A model generated the notes under the pieces. It was given only the letters and a program-made list of their open reading frames with translations. It made no database searches and was not told the DNA's origin. Source: Streptomyces fradiae (lineage in GTDB: Bacteria > Actinomycetota > Actinomycetes > Streptomycetales > Streptomycetaceae). From it: a stretch of DNA of 64,000 nt. Shown piece after piece: positions 57,240-64,000 of the stretch. The DNA is taken from assembly GCF_041270065.1 (NCBI RefSeq), contig NZ_CP065958.1, forward strand, positions 3,844,001 through 3,908,000. The letters are read 5' to 3'. A program made the translations under genes and the position numbers. The first letter of the stretch is position 1. Every line of letters begins with the position of its first letter.

Positions 57240-58391
57240 GTGGACTTCACCTTCACCGAAGAACAACAGGCCGCCGCCGAAACGGCCAAGGCCGTCTTCG
57301 CCGACGTCGCACCCGACAGCGTCCCCAGCCCCGCCCTCACCCCGGGCGCCGTCGCCGACGACTTCGACCGCCCCCTCTGGGCCCGGCTCGCCGACACCGA
57401 CCTCCTCGGCCTCGTCCTCGACCCCGCCCACGGCGGCTCCGGACTCGACCCCATCGCCCTCTGCCTGGTCCTCCGCGAATCCGCCCGCGCCCTCGCCCGC
57501 GTCCCCCTCCTGGAGACCAGCGCCGTCGCCCGCACCCTCCAGCACCACGCCCCCGAAGCCACCAGGGCCGCCCTGCTCCCCCGCGTCACCCGCGGCGAAC
57601 TCGTCCTCACCGCCGCCGCCCACGGACGCACCGGCCACGACCCGGCCCCGCTCGCCGTCACCGCACGCCGCGACCACACCGGCTGGACCCTCGACGGCCA
57701 CACCGGCAACGTCCCCTGGGCCCACCACGCCGACCACATCGCCGTACCCGCCCACACCCCCGACGGACACACCGTCCTCGCCCTGCTGCCCCGCAGCCGG
57801 CCCGGACTCACCCTCACCGACCAGTACGGCACCCACGGCGAACGCCTGGCCGCACTCCGCCTCGACGACGTCCGCCTCGACCCCGCCGACGTCATCGACA
57901 CCGAAGGCGCCTGGGAAGAGCTCCACGGCCTCCTCACCACCGGAACCTGCGCCCTCGCCCTCGGCCTCGGCGAACAAGTCCTCGCCATGACCAGCCGATA
58001 CACCGGCAAGCGCGAACAGTTCGGCCACCCCGTGGCCACCTTCCAGGCCGTCGCCGTCCAGGCCGCCGACCGCTACATCGACCTGCGCGCCATGGAAGCC
58101 ACCCTCTGGCAGGCCGCCTGGCGCCTCACCATCGACACCACGGACACCACGGGCACCGCCGGCTCACTCCCGGCCGCCGGAGACATCGCCGTCGCCAAGA
58201 TCTGGGCATCGGAAGGCGTCCGCCGCGTCGTCCAGACCGCCCAGCACCTCCACGGCGGCTTCGGCGCCGACACCGACTACCCCCTGCACCGCTACCACGC
58301 CTGGGCCAAACACCTCGAACTCGCCCTCGGCCCCGCCGCACAGCACGAAGAGGAACTCGGCGACCTCCTCGCCACCCACCTCCTCGGCTGA
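57240..58391 (+). CDS. Acyl-CoA dehydrogenase family protein
   Basis: The 383-residue protein has a compact acyl-CoA dehydrogenase fold: MDFTFTEEQQAAAETAKAVFADVAPDSV at the N-terminus, a middle domain with weak flavin contacts (LDGHTGNVPWAHHADHIAVPA), and RYTGKREQFGHPVATFQAV and TAQHLHGGFGADTDYPLHRY in the C-domain. The usual catalytic Glu region is not obvious, as in the beta-like subunits of steroid side-chain dehydrogenases that pair with a second subunit. The KstR-like operator upstream fits a steroid or terpenoid role. The GTG at 57240 is the start. Confidence 0.85.
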   Translation: MDFTFTEEQQAAAETAKAVFADVAPDSVPSPALTPGAVADDFDRPLWARLADTDLLGLVLDPAHGGSGLDPIALCLVLRESARALARVPLLETSAVARTLQHHAPEATRAALLPRVTRGELVLTAAAHGRTGHDPAPLAVTARRDHTGWTLDGHTGNVPWAHHADHIAVPAHTPDGHTVLALLPRSRPGLTLTDQYGTHGERLAALRLDDVRLDPADVIDTEGAWEELHGLLTTGTCALALGLGEQVLAMTSRYTGKREQFGHPVATFQAVAVQAADRYIDLRAMEATLWQAAWRLTIDTTDTTGTAGSLPAAGDIAVAKIWASEGVRRVVQTAQHLHGGFGADTDYPLHRYHAWAKHLELALGPAAQHEEELGDLLATHLLG

Positions 58392-58400
58392 GCGGAAGAA

Positions 58401-58420
58401 CCGGCCGAAGGAGCGGCCGG
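58401..58420. terminator. Possible bidirectional terminator
   Basis: CCGGCCG and CGGCCGG form a 7-bp stem with a 6-base loop between the convergent dehydrogenase and rhodanese genes. Confidence 0.5.
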
Positions 58421-58424
58421 GAAA

Positions 58425-58769
58425 CTACAGGACGTAGGCGGGGCTTCCGTCGTCCGTCACCATCGGACGCCCCGCGCCCTCCCACGCCAGCATGCCGCCG
58501 TCGACATTCACCGCGTCGATGCCTTGACCCACCAGATACTGCGTGACCTGCGCCGACCGGCCACCCACCCGGCACATCACAAACGCCTGCCGCCCGTCCT
58601 CCACGGCCTCCGTCACCTCACCGAACCGCGCCACGAACGCACTCATCGGCACGTGCAGCGCACCCTCGACATGACCGGCCGCCCACTCGTCGTCCTCACG
58701 GACATCGAGCACCAGAGCACCGGCCGGCACGGAAGCCGCGTCGACCGACGGCAGCGGGGCGAAATTCAT
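58425..58769 (-). CDS. Single-domain rhodanese-like protein
   Basis: The 114-residue protein is one rhodanese domain: LVLDVREDDEWAAGHVEGALHVP, then the active-site loop with the catalytic Cys in VMCRVGGRSAQV. It likely transfers sulfane sulfur to thiols or cyanide. The start at 58769 has AGAAGG upstream. It follows the J-domain gene on the same strand by 55 bases. Confidence 0.9.
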   Translation of the reverse strand: MNFAPLPSVDAASVPAGALVLDVREDDEWAAGHVEGALHVPMSAFVARFGEVTEAVEDGRQAFVMCRVGGRSAQVTQYLVGQGIDAVNVDGGMLAWEGAGRPMVTDDGSPAYVL

Positions 58770-58823
58770 GGACCTGGCCTTCTCTCTGCGACACCGCGCC
58801 CCCACGGGCGCACACGACCGAAA

Positions 58824-59840
58824 CTACTGCACCAGCGAGGCAAGCTCCGCCTCACGCTCGGCGACCTGCGCCAACAGCTGCTCCGCGATCTCCTCCAGGA
58901 GACGGTCCGGATCGTCCGGCGCCAACCGCAGCATCGCCCCGATCGCGCTCTCCTCCAGCTCCCGCGCCACCAGCGACAGCATCTCCTTGCGCTGCGCCAG
59001 CCACTCGAGCCGCGCGTAGAGCTCCTCGCTCTCGCTCAGCCGCACCACCGGCACCGGACCGGCCGCCCACTCCGCCGACAGCTCCCGCAGCAGCGCCTCG
59101 TCACCACGGGCATAGGCCGCGTTCACGCGGGTGATGAACTCCTCGCGGCGCTTCCGCTCGTCCTCGTCCCGCGCCAGATCCGGATGCGCCTGCCGCGCCA
59201 GATCCCGGTACAGCTTGCGCACCTCGTCCGACGGCCGCACCCGCTTCGGCGGCTGCACCGGCCGGTCCGTCAGCATCGCCGCCGCCTCCGGCGACAGCCC
59301 GTCGGAATCCACCCAGTCGTGGAACAGCTCCTCCACCCCGGGCATCGGCATGACCGCGGCCCGCGCCTCCTGCGCCCGCCGCAGATCCTCCGGATCCCCA
59401 CTGCGCGCCGCCCGCGCCTCCGCGACCCGCGCGTCCAGCTCGTCAAGGCGTGCGTACATCGGCCCGAGCCGCTGGTGATGCAGCCGCGAGAAGTTCTCCA
59501 CCTCGACCCGGAACGTCTCCACGGCGATCTCGAACTCGATCAGCGCCTGCTCGGCCACCCGTACCGCCCGATCCAACCGCGCCTCGGGCCGCTCGTCGGC
59601 ACCACCGGCACTCGCATCAGCGCCGGTACCGGTGCCGGCTCCGGCGCCGGTCTCGGCGGCGGCAGCGTGCCCGGCCCCGGCTTCGCTCGCGGCACCGGCC
59701 GCGGGCCGCCCGTCCGCCGACGGCTCCTTGACGGGACGCCCGTCCTCGCCCGGCTCCTCGGACCCGCCGGCCCTGCCCTGGTCCACGCTCACGTCCACGC
59801 CGTCCACGCCCGTCCACGTCCTCGTTCCGGCTCGTCCCAT
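58824..59840 (-). CDS. J-domain-containing protein
   Basis: The 338-residue protein has an 80-residue Gly/Ala/Glu-rich start, a helical coiled-coil-like region (about 85-150; RVEVENFSRLHHQRLGPMYARLDELDARV) and a DnaJ-like J-domain (about 205-250) with the HPD signature in ARQAHPDLARDEDERKRREE. A helical C-terminus ends LASLVQ. It lacks the Gly-rich and zinc domains of DnaJ, so it is probably a specialised Hsp70 co-chaperone. The ATG at 59840 is 12 bases from AAGGAGG; its leader contains the polypyrimidine tract at 59864-59898. Confidence 0.82.
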   Translation of the reverse strand: MGRAGTRTWTGVDGVDVSVDQGRAGGSEEPGEDGRPVKEPSADGRPAAGAASEAGAGHAAAAETGAGAGTGTGADASAGGADERPEARLDRAVRVAEQALIEFEIAVETFRVEVENFSRLHHQRLGPMYARLDELDARVAEARAARSGDPEDLRRAQEARAAVMPMPGVEELFHDWVDSDGLSPEAAAMLTDRPVQPPKRVRPSDEVRKLYRDLARQAHPDLARDEDERKRREEFITRVNAAYARGDEALLRELSAEWAAGPVPVVRLSESEELYARLEWLAQRKEMLSLVARELEESAIGAMLRLAPDDPDRLLEEIAEQLLAQVAEREAELASLVQ

Positions 59841-59863
59841 CCAGCCTACGGTCCTCCTTGGGG

Positions 59864-59898
59864 CCCCTCCCCCCTCCCTCCCCCTCCCCTCCCCCCTC
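59864..59898 (-). other. C/T tract (G-quadruplex motif on the minus strand) in the J-domain leader
   Basis: About 35 bases contain only C and T, with C-runs of 4-6 separated by single T. The minus strand is therefore G-runs separated by A. It is 24-58 bases upstream of the J-domain start, where an RNA quadruplex could slow translation. Confidence 0.6.
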
Positions 59899-60004
59899 GT
59901 TGTTCGTTTGTGGCCCCGCTCATGGGCAGCCCCCCAGCCCGCGCAGCCCGCGGCTCACGTCGGCGCAGGCCGCCGCGCAGGCGCCGGCCGATGGCCGCCT
60001 CGGC

Positions 60005-61468
60005 TCAGACGCCCGCTTCCGCGGCCATGCGGCCGGTGCGGATGGCCGTGACGAGGTCGGCGTGGTCCGCGGTGGTGCGGTCGGCGTAGGCGACGGCGAA
60101 GGCGGCTATGGCCTCGTCGAGCTCCTCGTTCTTGCCGCAGTAGCCGGCTATCAGGCGCGGGTCGGCGCTGTGGGCGTGGGCGCGGGCGAGCAGGGCGCCG
60201 GTCATGCGGCCGTAGTCGTCGAACTGGTCGGCGGTGAGGGCGGCGGGGTCGACGCTGCCCTTGCGGTTGCGGAACTGGCGCACCTGGAAGGGGCGCCCGT
60301 CGACGGTGGTCCAGCCGAGCAGGATGTCGCTGACGACCTGCATCCGCTTCTGTCCGAGCACCACGCGCCGTCCTTCGTGTCCGGTGTCGGGGATGGTGAA
60401 GCCGACGGCGGGGAGGTGCGGGAGCAGGGCGGAGGGGCGGGCTTCCTTGACCTGGAGGACGAGGGGCTCGCCGCGGTGGTCGAGCAGCAGCACCACGTAG
60501 GAGCGGGTGCCGACGCTGCCGGTGCCGACGACGCGGAAGGCGACGTCGTGTATCGCGTAGCGGGCGAGGAGCGGGAGCCGGTCCTCGGAGACGGTGGCCA
60601 GGTAGGGGCCGAGGGAGGCGGCGACGGCCGCGGCTTCGCGGTCGCCGACGCGGCGGAGCACCGGTGGGGCGTCGACGAAGCGCCGGCCGCCGCCTTCGAT
60701 GTCGGGCACGGCTTCGGTGGAGCGGGCGGCGAAGCGGGCGCTGGTGTTGTTGCGGGCCTTCGCCGAGACGCGTTCGAGGGTGCCTATGAGGTCGCGGGCG
60801 TCGGTGTGGGAGACGAGTTCCTCGTCGGCGATGGCGTTCCAGGCGTCGAGGGCGGAGAGCCGGGCGAGGAGGCGCATGGTGCGGCGGTAGGCGCCTGCGG
60901 TGTCGAAGGCGGCGGCGCGGCAGGTGTCCTCGTCGGCGCCGGCTTCGCGGCCGGCGAGGACGAGGGAGGTGGCGAGCCGCTTGAGGTCCCATTCCCAGGG
61001 GCCGACGACGGTTTCGTCGAAGTCGTTGAGGTCGATGACGAGGCGGCCGCGGGCGTCTCCGTAGAGGCCGAAGTTTGCGGCGTGGGCGTCGCCGCAGAGC
61101 TGGGCGGCGATGCCGGTGACGGGGGAGCCGGTGAGGTCGTGGGCCATGAGGCCGGCGGAGCCGCGGAGGAAGGCGAAGGGGCTGGCGGACATGCGGCCGA
61201 CGCGGATGGGGGCGAGTTCGGGAACGCGGCCCTGGTTGGACTCCTCGACGGCGCGGACGGCGTCGGGGCGGCCGGGCACGGGGGTGAGGGTGGCGTGGGC
61301 GGAGCGGGGGACGTCGTCGCGGAGGGCCTTGCCGCGCTGGCGGGCGGTGGCGGCGGCTCCGGCCGTGGTGTGCGGGGCGAAGCCGGGCACGCGGGGGAGG
61401 CGGGTGGGCGGCTGGGTGTCCGCGGTGTGTTCGCGCGGTACCGGTACCGCTGTCATCGTGTCGTCCAT
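60005..61468 (-). CDS. DUF2252 family protein (protein-kinase-like fold)
   Basis: The 487-residue protein begins with a Pro/Thr-rich stretch, then RVGRMSASPFAFLRGSAGLMAHDL. The kinase-like nucleotide or metal motif QLCGDAHAANFGLYGDARGRLVIDLNDFDE (Brenner-type catalytic Asp and DFDE) follows at about 115-145. The C-terminal part has QVKEARPSALLP and GKNEELDEAIAAFA. DUF2252 proteins resemble aminoglycoside kinases but have no assigned substrate. The ATG at 61468 follows GGGAGGAC. No partner gene is coupled to it. Confidence 0.85.
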   Translation of the reverse strand: MDDTMTAVPVPREHTADTQPPTRLPRVPGFAPHTTAGAAATARQRGKALRDDVPRSAHATLTPVPGRPDAVRAVEESNQGRVPELAPIRVGRMSASPFAFLRGSAGLMAHDLTGSPVTGIAAQLCGDAHAANFGLYGDARGRLVIDLNDFDETVVGPWEWDLKRLATSLVLAGREAGADEDTCRAAAFDTAGAYRRTMRLLARLSALDAWNAIADEELVSHTDARDLIGTLERVSAKARNNTSARFAARSTEAVPDIEGGGRRFVDAPPVLRRVGDREAAAVAASLGPYLATVSEDRLPLLARYAIHDVAFRVVGTGSVGTRSYVVLLLDHRGEPLVLQVKEARPSALLPHLPAVGFTIPDTGHEGRRVVLGQKRMQVVSDILLGWTTVDGRPFQVRQFRNRKGSVDPAALTADQFDDYGRMTGALLARAHAHSADPRLIAGYCGKNEELDEAIAAFAVAYADRTTADHADLVTAIRTGRMAAEAGV

Positions 61469-61614
61469 TGGGACGTCCTCCCCCGTCGTGCGTGTGTCGC
61501 AGGTGTCGCGTGTGTCTCGCGTGCTGTGCGGAGCCCTCGCCGTGTCGTGTCGTCGACATCGGCTCGGGCGACTGGGCAAGACCGTACAGCCGGGGCCGTG
61601 AGGCCGTCTCCCCC

Positions 61615-61637
61615 TGTGGACAACCGCCTGTGGACAA
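61615..61637 (-). other. Two exact DnaA-box-like 9-mers, 14 bp apart
   Basis: TGTGGACAA occurs at 61615-61623 and 61629-61637, each the reverse complement of TTGTCCACA. They are in the 185-bp gap between the membrane protein stop and the DUF2252 start. A direct pair is much less likely by chance than one. Confidence 0.55.
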
Positions 61638-61653
61638 CTCCGGCGGTGCCGGA

Positions 61654-62742
61654 TCAGACGCCGACGGCCTCTTCCATCTCCTCTTCGATCCCCTCCTCCA
61701 TCTCCTCTTCCGCTTCTGCCTTCATCTGCGCCGGGACAGCCACGGCGGCCGGTGCGGCGACGGTGCGGCGGCGGTTCTCGGTGCGGCCGGCGAGGGCGAC
61801 GAGGGCGGCGCCGGCGAGGAACCAGAGGGCGAGGACGAGGACGTTGCGGCCGAGGGCGTGGCCGTCGAAGTAGACGTGGGCGCGGACGCCTTCGACGAAT
61901 CCGGCGCCGTTCCAGAAGGCGTGCAGGGAGCCGAAGAAGCCGGGCTGGAGTTCGGGCCGGTAGATGCCGCCGGAGCTGGTGAAGTTGAGCATCACGAAGA
62001 GGACCATCACGCCGAGGGTGGTCCAGCGCTTGAGGAAGGTGTGCAGTTCGACGCCGGTCAGCAGGATGCCCGCGCTGTACAGCCAGGACAGGGCCCAGAC
62101 GCCGCCGAGGCCGTGGTCGACGAGGTGGAAGAGGGGTCCGGCGAAGACGGCGCCGACGAGGCTGACGACGAGGGACATGCCGGCGGCGAGCAGGGCCCGG
62201 ATGCGCATGGGGAGGACGGCTCCGGCGCCGCCGATGACGGCGACGGAGGCGTAGGAGCCGATGCTGAGGGCGACGAGGAGGAAGAAGACGCCCTGGCCGG
62301 TGGGGTCGCCGGAGGCGACGGGGGCGACGTCGGTGACCTTGAGGGGCTGGTCGTGGGTGGCGGCGACCTTGGTGAACACCTTCTCGACGGCCATGGCGCT
62401 GGTGTCGGAGGCGGCGGAGGCGACGAGGAGTTCGGGGGCGTGGCCGGGGGTGCCGGGGAGGTAGGCGCCGAAGCTGGACCGGTCGCGGAGGGCTGCGGTG
62501 GCGGCGGCGCGGTCGGGGACGGTGCGGACGTCGAGGGCGCCGGCGCCCTTGTCGTGGAGGGTCTGGGCGAGGACCTGGGTCTGGGGGCCGGTGCCGACGA
62601 TGTCGACGCGGAGGTCGTGGGGTTCGGGGGCGTGGAAGGCGCCGAGGTAGGCGAGTCCCATGCCGATGCACATCAGCAGGGGGGTGAGGAGATGCCCGAG
62701 GACGTGGCGCAGTGCTCCCTTGGTGGTCTGTCCTGTGGACAC
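61654..62742 (-). CDS. DUF3533/ABC-2-like membrane protein
   Basis: The 362-residue protein has an N-terminal helix (about 18-38, LTPLLMCIGMGLAYLGAF), an external region of about 110 residues with VSGDP-like loops, and five C-terminal helices (about 165-340). This topology is shared by DUF3533/YhgE-Pip-like and ABC-2-type permeases. The tail is strongly acidic (EAEEEMEEGIEEEMEEAVGV). The GTG at 62742 has GGAGG 7 bases before; the upstream TTG at 62781 lies in the operator. It is divergent from the MarR gene and probably repressed by it. Confidence 0.78.
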   Translation of the reverse strand: MSTGQTTKGALRHVLGHLLTPLLMCIGMGLAYLGAFHAPEPHDLRVDIVGTGPQTQVLAQTLHDKGAGALDVRTVPDRAAATAALRDRSSFGAYLPGTPGHAPELLVASAASDTSAMAVEKVFTKVAATHDQPLKVTDVAPVASGDPTGQGVFFLLVALSIGSYASVAVIGGAGAVLPMRIRALLAAGMSLVVSLVGAVFAGPLFHLVDHGLGGVWALSWLYSAGILLTGVELHTFLKRWTTLGVMVLFVMLNFTSSGGIYRPELQPGFFGSLHAFWNGAGFVEGVRAHVYFDGHALGRNVLVLALWFLAGAALVALAGRTENRRRTVAAPAAVAVPAQMKAEAEEEMEEGIEEEMEEAVGV

Positions 62743-62762
62743 CTGAATCCTCCATGGGTGAC

Positions 62763-62802
62763 GGTTGGCTTTTACAACCAAAGAACCGTTGTACTATACA
62801 AC
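62763..62802. promoter_or_regulatory. Two MarR operator-like palindromes
   Basis: GTTGTACTATACAAC (62788-62802; arms GTTGTA/TACAAC) is a perfect 6+3+6 repeat, and GGTTG-N7-CAACC (62763-62779) is a second. They occupy the divergent promoter region between the membrane protein and MarR. Confidence 0.7.
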
Positions 62803-62852
62803 CGAAGGGGAAGGCCCGACCAGCGGGCCACCCGCGGCACAGGGAGCGCACC

Positions 62853-63323
62853 ATGAGCGACGGCGCGCGGGAGACGTCCCTCGACACCATCCAGCGGGAG
62901 CTGACGGCCTTCGCCCGCCGGGCCCGGGCGGCGGCGGCGCGGCTCCATCCGGAGCTGCCGCTGGTCTCGTACACGCTGCTGGCCCACATCGACGACCAGC
63001 AGGGCTGCCGGGCGACGGACCTCGCGGCGCACTATCTGCTGGACAAGTCGACGGTGAGCCGGCAGATCGCGGCCCTGGAGAAGCTCGGTCTGGTCGAGCG
63101 GCGGCCGGACCCGGACGACCACCGGGTCCAGGTGCTGCACCCGACCGACGCGGGCACCCGGCTCCTGGCCTCGACGCAGGCCAGTCGGCTCGCCGCCTAT
63201 GAGGAGCGCCTCAAGGACTGGTCGGCCGAGGACCTGGCCGCCTTCGCGGGCTATCTGCTCCGCTACAACGCGGCGGGCGACGCGGGCCGCCCGGCCGCCC
63301 CCGCCCCCGAGGCGCGCCCCTGA
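62853..63323 (+). CDS. MarR family transcriptional regulator
   Basis: The 156-residue protein has the MarR winged helix: YTLLAHIDDQQGCRATDLAAHYLLDKSTVSRQIAALEKLGLVERRPDPDDHRVQVLHPTDAG (about 30-110). N- and C-terminal dimerisation helices flank it. It probably represses the divergent membrane protein and itself through the palindromes at 62763-62802; the ligand is unknown. The ATG at 62853 has AGGGAG upstream. The C-terminal tail is Ala/Pro-rich. Confidence 0.9.
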   Translation: MSDGARETSLDTIQRELTAFARRARAAAARLHPELPLVSYTLLAHIDDQQGCRATDLAAHYLLDKSTVSRQIAALEKLGLVERRPDPDDHRVQVLHPTDAGTRLLASTQASRLAAYEERLKDWSAEDLAAFAGYLLRYNAAGDAGRPAAPAPEARP

Positions 63324-63329
63324 CGCCCG

Positions 63330-64000
63330 CTACAGGCCGGCGTCGCGGGCCAGCAGCGCCGCCTGCACCCGGTTCTCGCAGTCCAGCTTGGCGAGGATGC
63401 GGCTCACATACGTCTTCACGGTGGCCTCGCTCATGTGCAGCCGGCGGCCCGCGTCGGCGTTGGACAGCCCCTCTCCGAGCAGGGCGAGCACCTCGCGCTC
63501 GCGCTCGCTGAGGGCGGCGATCCGGTTCCGTGCCTCCTCGGCGCGGGCCGTCTCCCGGCCGGAGGCCAGCCGCTCGACGACATGCCGGGTGGCGGCCGGC
63601 GAGAGATAGGCGTCGCCCGCGGCGGCCGCCCGTACCGCCCGGATGAGTTCGGCCGGCGCGGTGTCCTTGAGCAGGAAGCCCGCACCGCCGTGCTCCAGGG
63701 CGCGCAGCACGTTCTCCCGCTCGCCGAAGGTGGTCAGGACGACGACTTTCGTCGCGGGTGCGGCGCGGCGCAGCTCCGGCAGGGCGGACAGGCCGTCGAG
63801 GACGGGCATCTGGATGTCGAGCAGGACGACGTCCGCGGCGTGGGAGCGGGCGAGGTCGACGGCCTCACGGCCGTTGGTCGCCTCGGCGATCACCTCGATC
63901 TCCGGGTCCGAGGTGAGGATCATCCGGATCCCGGCCCTGATCAGCGGTTCGTCGTCGGCGATGACGACCCTGATCCGCCGGCCGGCTCCGAAGCCCGTGC
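63330..64000 (-). CDS. NarL/LuxR-type response regulator, N-terminus beyond the window
   Basis: The frame is open to the right edge, so the true start is outside. The visible 222 residues include the receiver start RIRVVIADDEPLIRAG, phospho-acceptor Asp in VVLLDIQMPVLDG, Thr in VVVLTTFGE and Lys in GFLLKDTAP. A LuxR helix-turn-helix follows (ALSEREREVLALLGEGLSNADAGRRLHMSEATVKTYVSRILAKLDC). The ATG at 63923 is internal to the receiver. The cognate kinase is probably upstream beyond the window. It is convergent with the MarR gene, 6 bases away. Confidence 0.9.
   Translation of the reverse strand, partial: TGFGAGRRIRVVIADDEPLIRAGIRMILTSDPEIEVIAEATNGREAVDLARSHAADVVLLDIQMPVLDGLSALPELRRAAPATKVVVLTTFGERENVLRALEHGGAGFLLKDTAPAELIRAVRAAAAGDAYLSPAATRHVVERLASGRETARAEEARNRIAALSEREREVLALLGEGLSNADAGRRLHMSEATVKTYVSRILAKLDCENRVQAALLARDAGL

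Noticed and set aside
60005..62989. 994-codon fused ORF covering DUF2252 and beyond
   Set aside because: Only the last 487 codons are protein-like; the upstream part is an antisense or off-frame His/Arg/Pro stretch without a start signal.

Overview
This is a high-GC (roughly 72%) actinobacterial chromosome segment, almost certainly Streptomyces. The evidence is strong GC3 bias, GTG starts and ATGA overlaps, a mycothiol-dependent enzyme, a bacterial proteasome activator (Bpa), PASTA-type Ser/Thr kinases, a TTA-containing gene, and two perfect copies of the 14-bp Streptomyces parS palindrome. parS sites cluster around oriC, so the window probably lies in the origin-proximal chromosome core. It looks like core-genome backbone, with one small lower-GC accessory patch at about 17.9-19.9 kb. 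About 58 protein genes are called; no rRNA, tRNA, CRISPR array or insertion sequence was seen.

Layout. 0-2.3 kb: AI-2E transporter (cut by the left edge), pirin, SseB-like protein. 2.4-7.7 kb: large acyl-CoA dehydrogenase, M18 aminopeptidase, NHL/thioredoxin protein. 7.8-10.5 kb: secreted DUF11-like gene with an apparent frameshift and a TTA codon, DUF4239 membrane protein, LURP-one protein. 10.5-17.8 kb: Cys/Met-metabolism PLP enzyme divergent from a MocR regulator, nitrilase-type amidase, mycothiol-dependent isomerase-fold protein, GntR-MFS pair. 17.9-20.3 kb: two overlapping genes for divergent AlkB-like 2OG-Fe(II) oxygenases and a small secreted protein. 20.4-25.7 kb: first branched-chain 2-oxoacid dehydrogenase operon (E1alpha, E1beta, E2), then a DosR-like response regulator and a flavin-fold protein preceded by a DosR-type box. 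25.7-31.3 kb: phosphotransferase, two divergent membrane Ser/Thr kinases, Pro/Ser-rich surface protein. 31.4-36.6 kb: PadR regulator with ABC transporter, then Bpa. 36.7-41.9 kb: quinone oxidoreductase, TrkA-type K+ channel (parS across its start), MoeA with a very large low-complexity insertion, MobA-like/DUF6457 protein. 42.0-46.4 kb: second bkd operon and divergent Lrp-type BkdR. 46.5-57.1 kb: phenylacetate degradation, with PaaR-type TetR, 3-hydroxyacyl-CoA dehydrogenase, PaaN and the PaaABCDE epoxidase, interrupted by TrmH-HTTM-DUF5819. 57.2-64 kb: acyl-CoA dehydrogenase behind a KstR-like palindrome, rhodanese, J-domain protein, DUF2252 protein, membrane protein with divergent MarR, and a LuxR-type response regulator cut by the right edge.

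How it fits together. The metabolic theme is acyl-CoA and 2-oxoacid catabolism: two bkd complexes, phenylacetyl-CoA epoxidation and downstream oxidation, and two acyl-CoA dehydrogenases. A shared palindrome, ACCGA-N4-TCGGT, stands before paaA, between paaH and paaN, and in the bkdA/bkdR intergenic region. This suggests that one TetR regulator (the paaR candidate) links aromatic and branched-chain catabolism. The most novel-looking coding material is the pair of AlkB-like oxygenases; the most notable non-coding material is the parS sites, DnaA-box-like sites, the DosR-type box and the KstR-like box.
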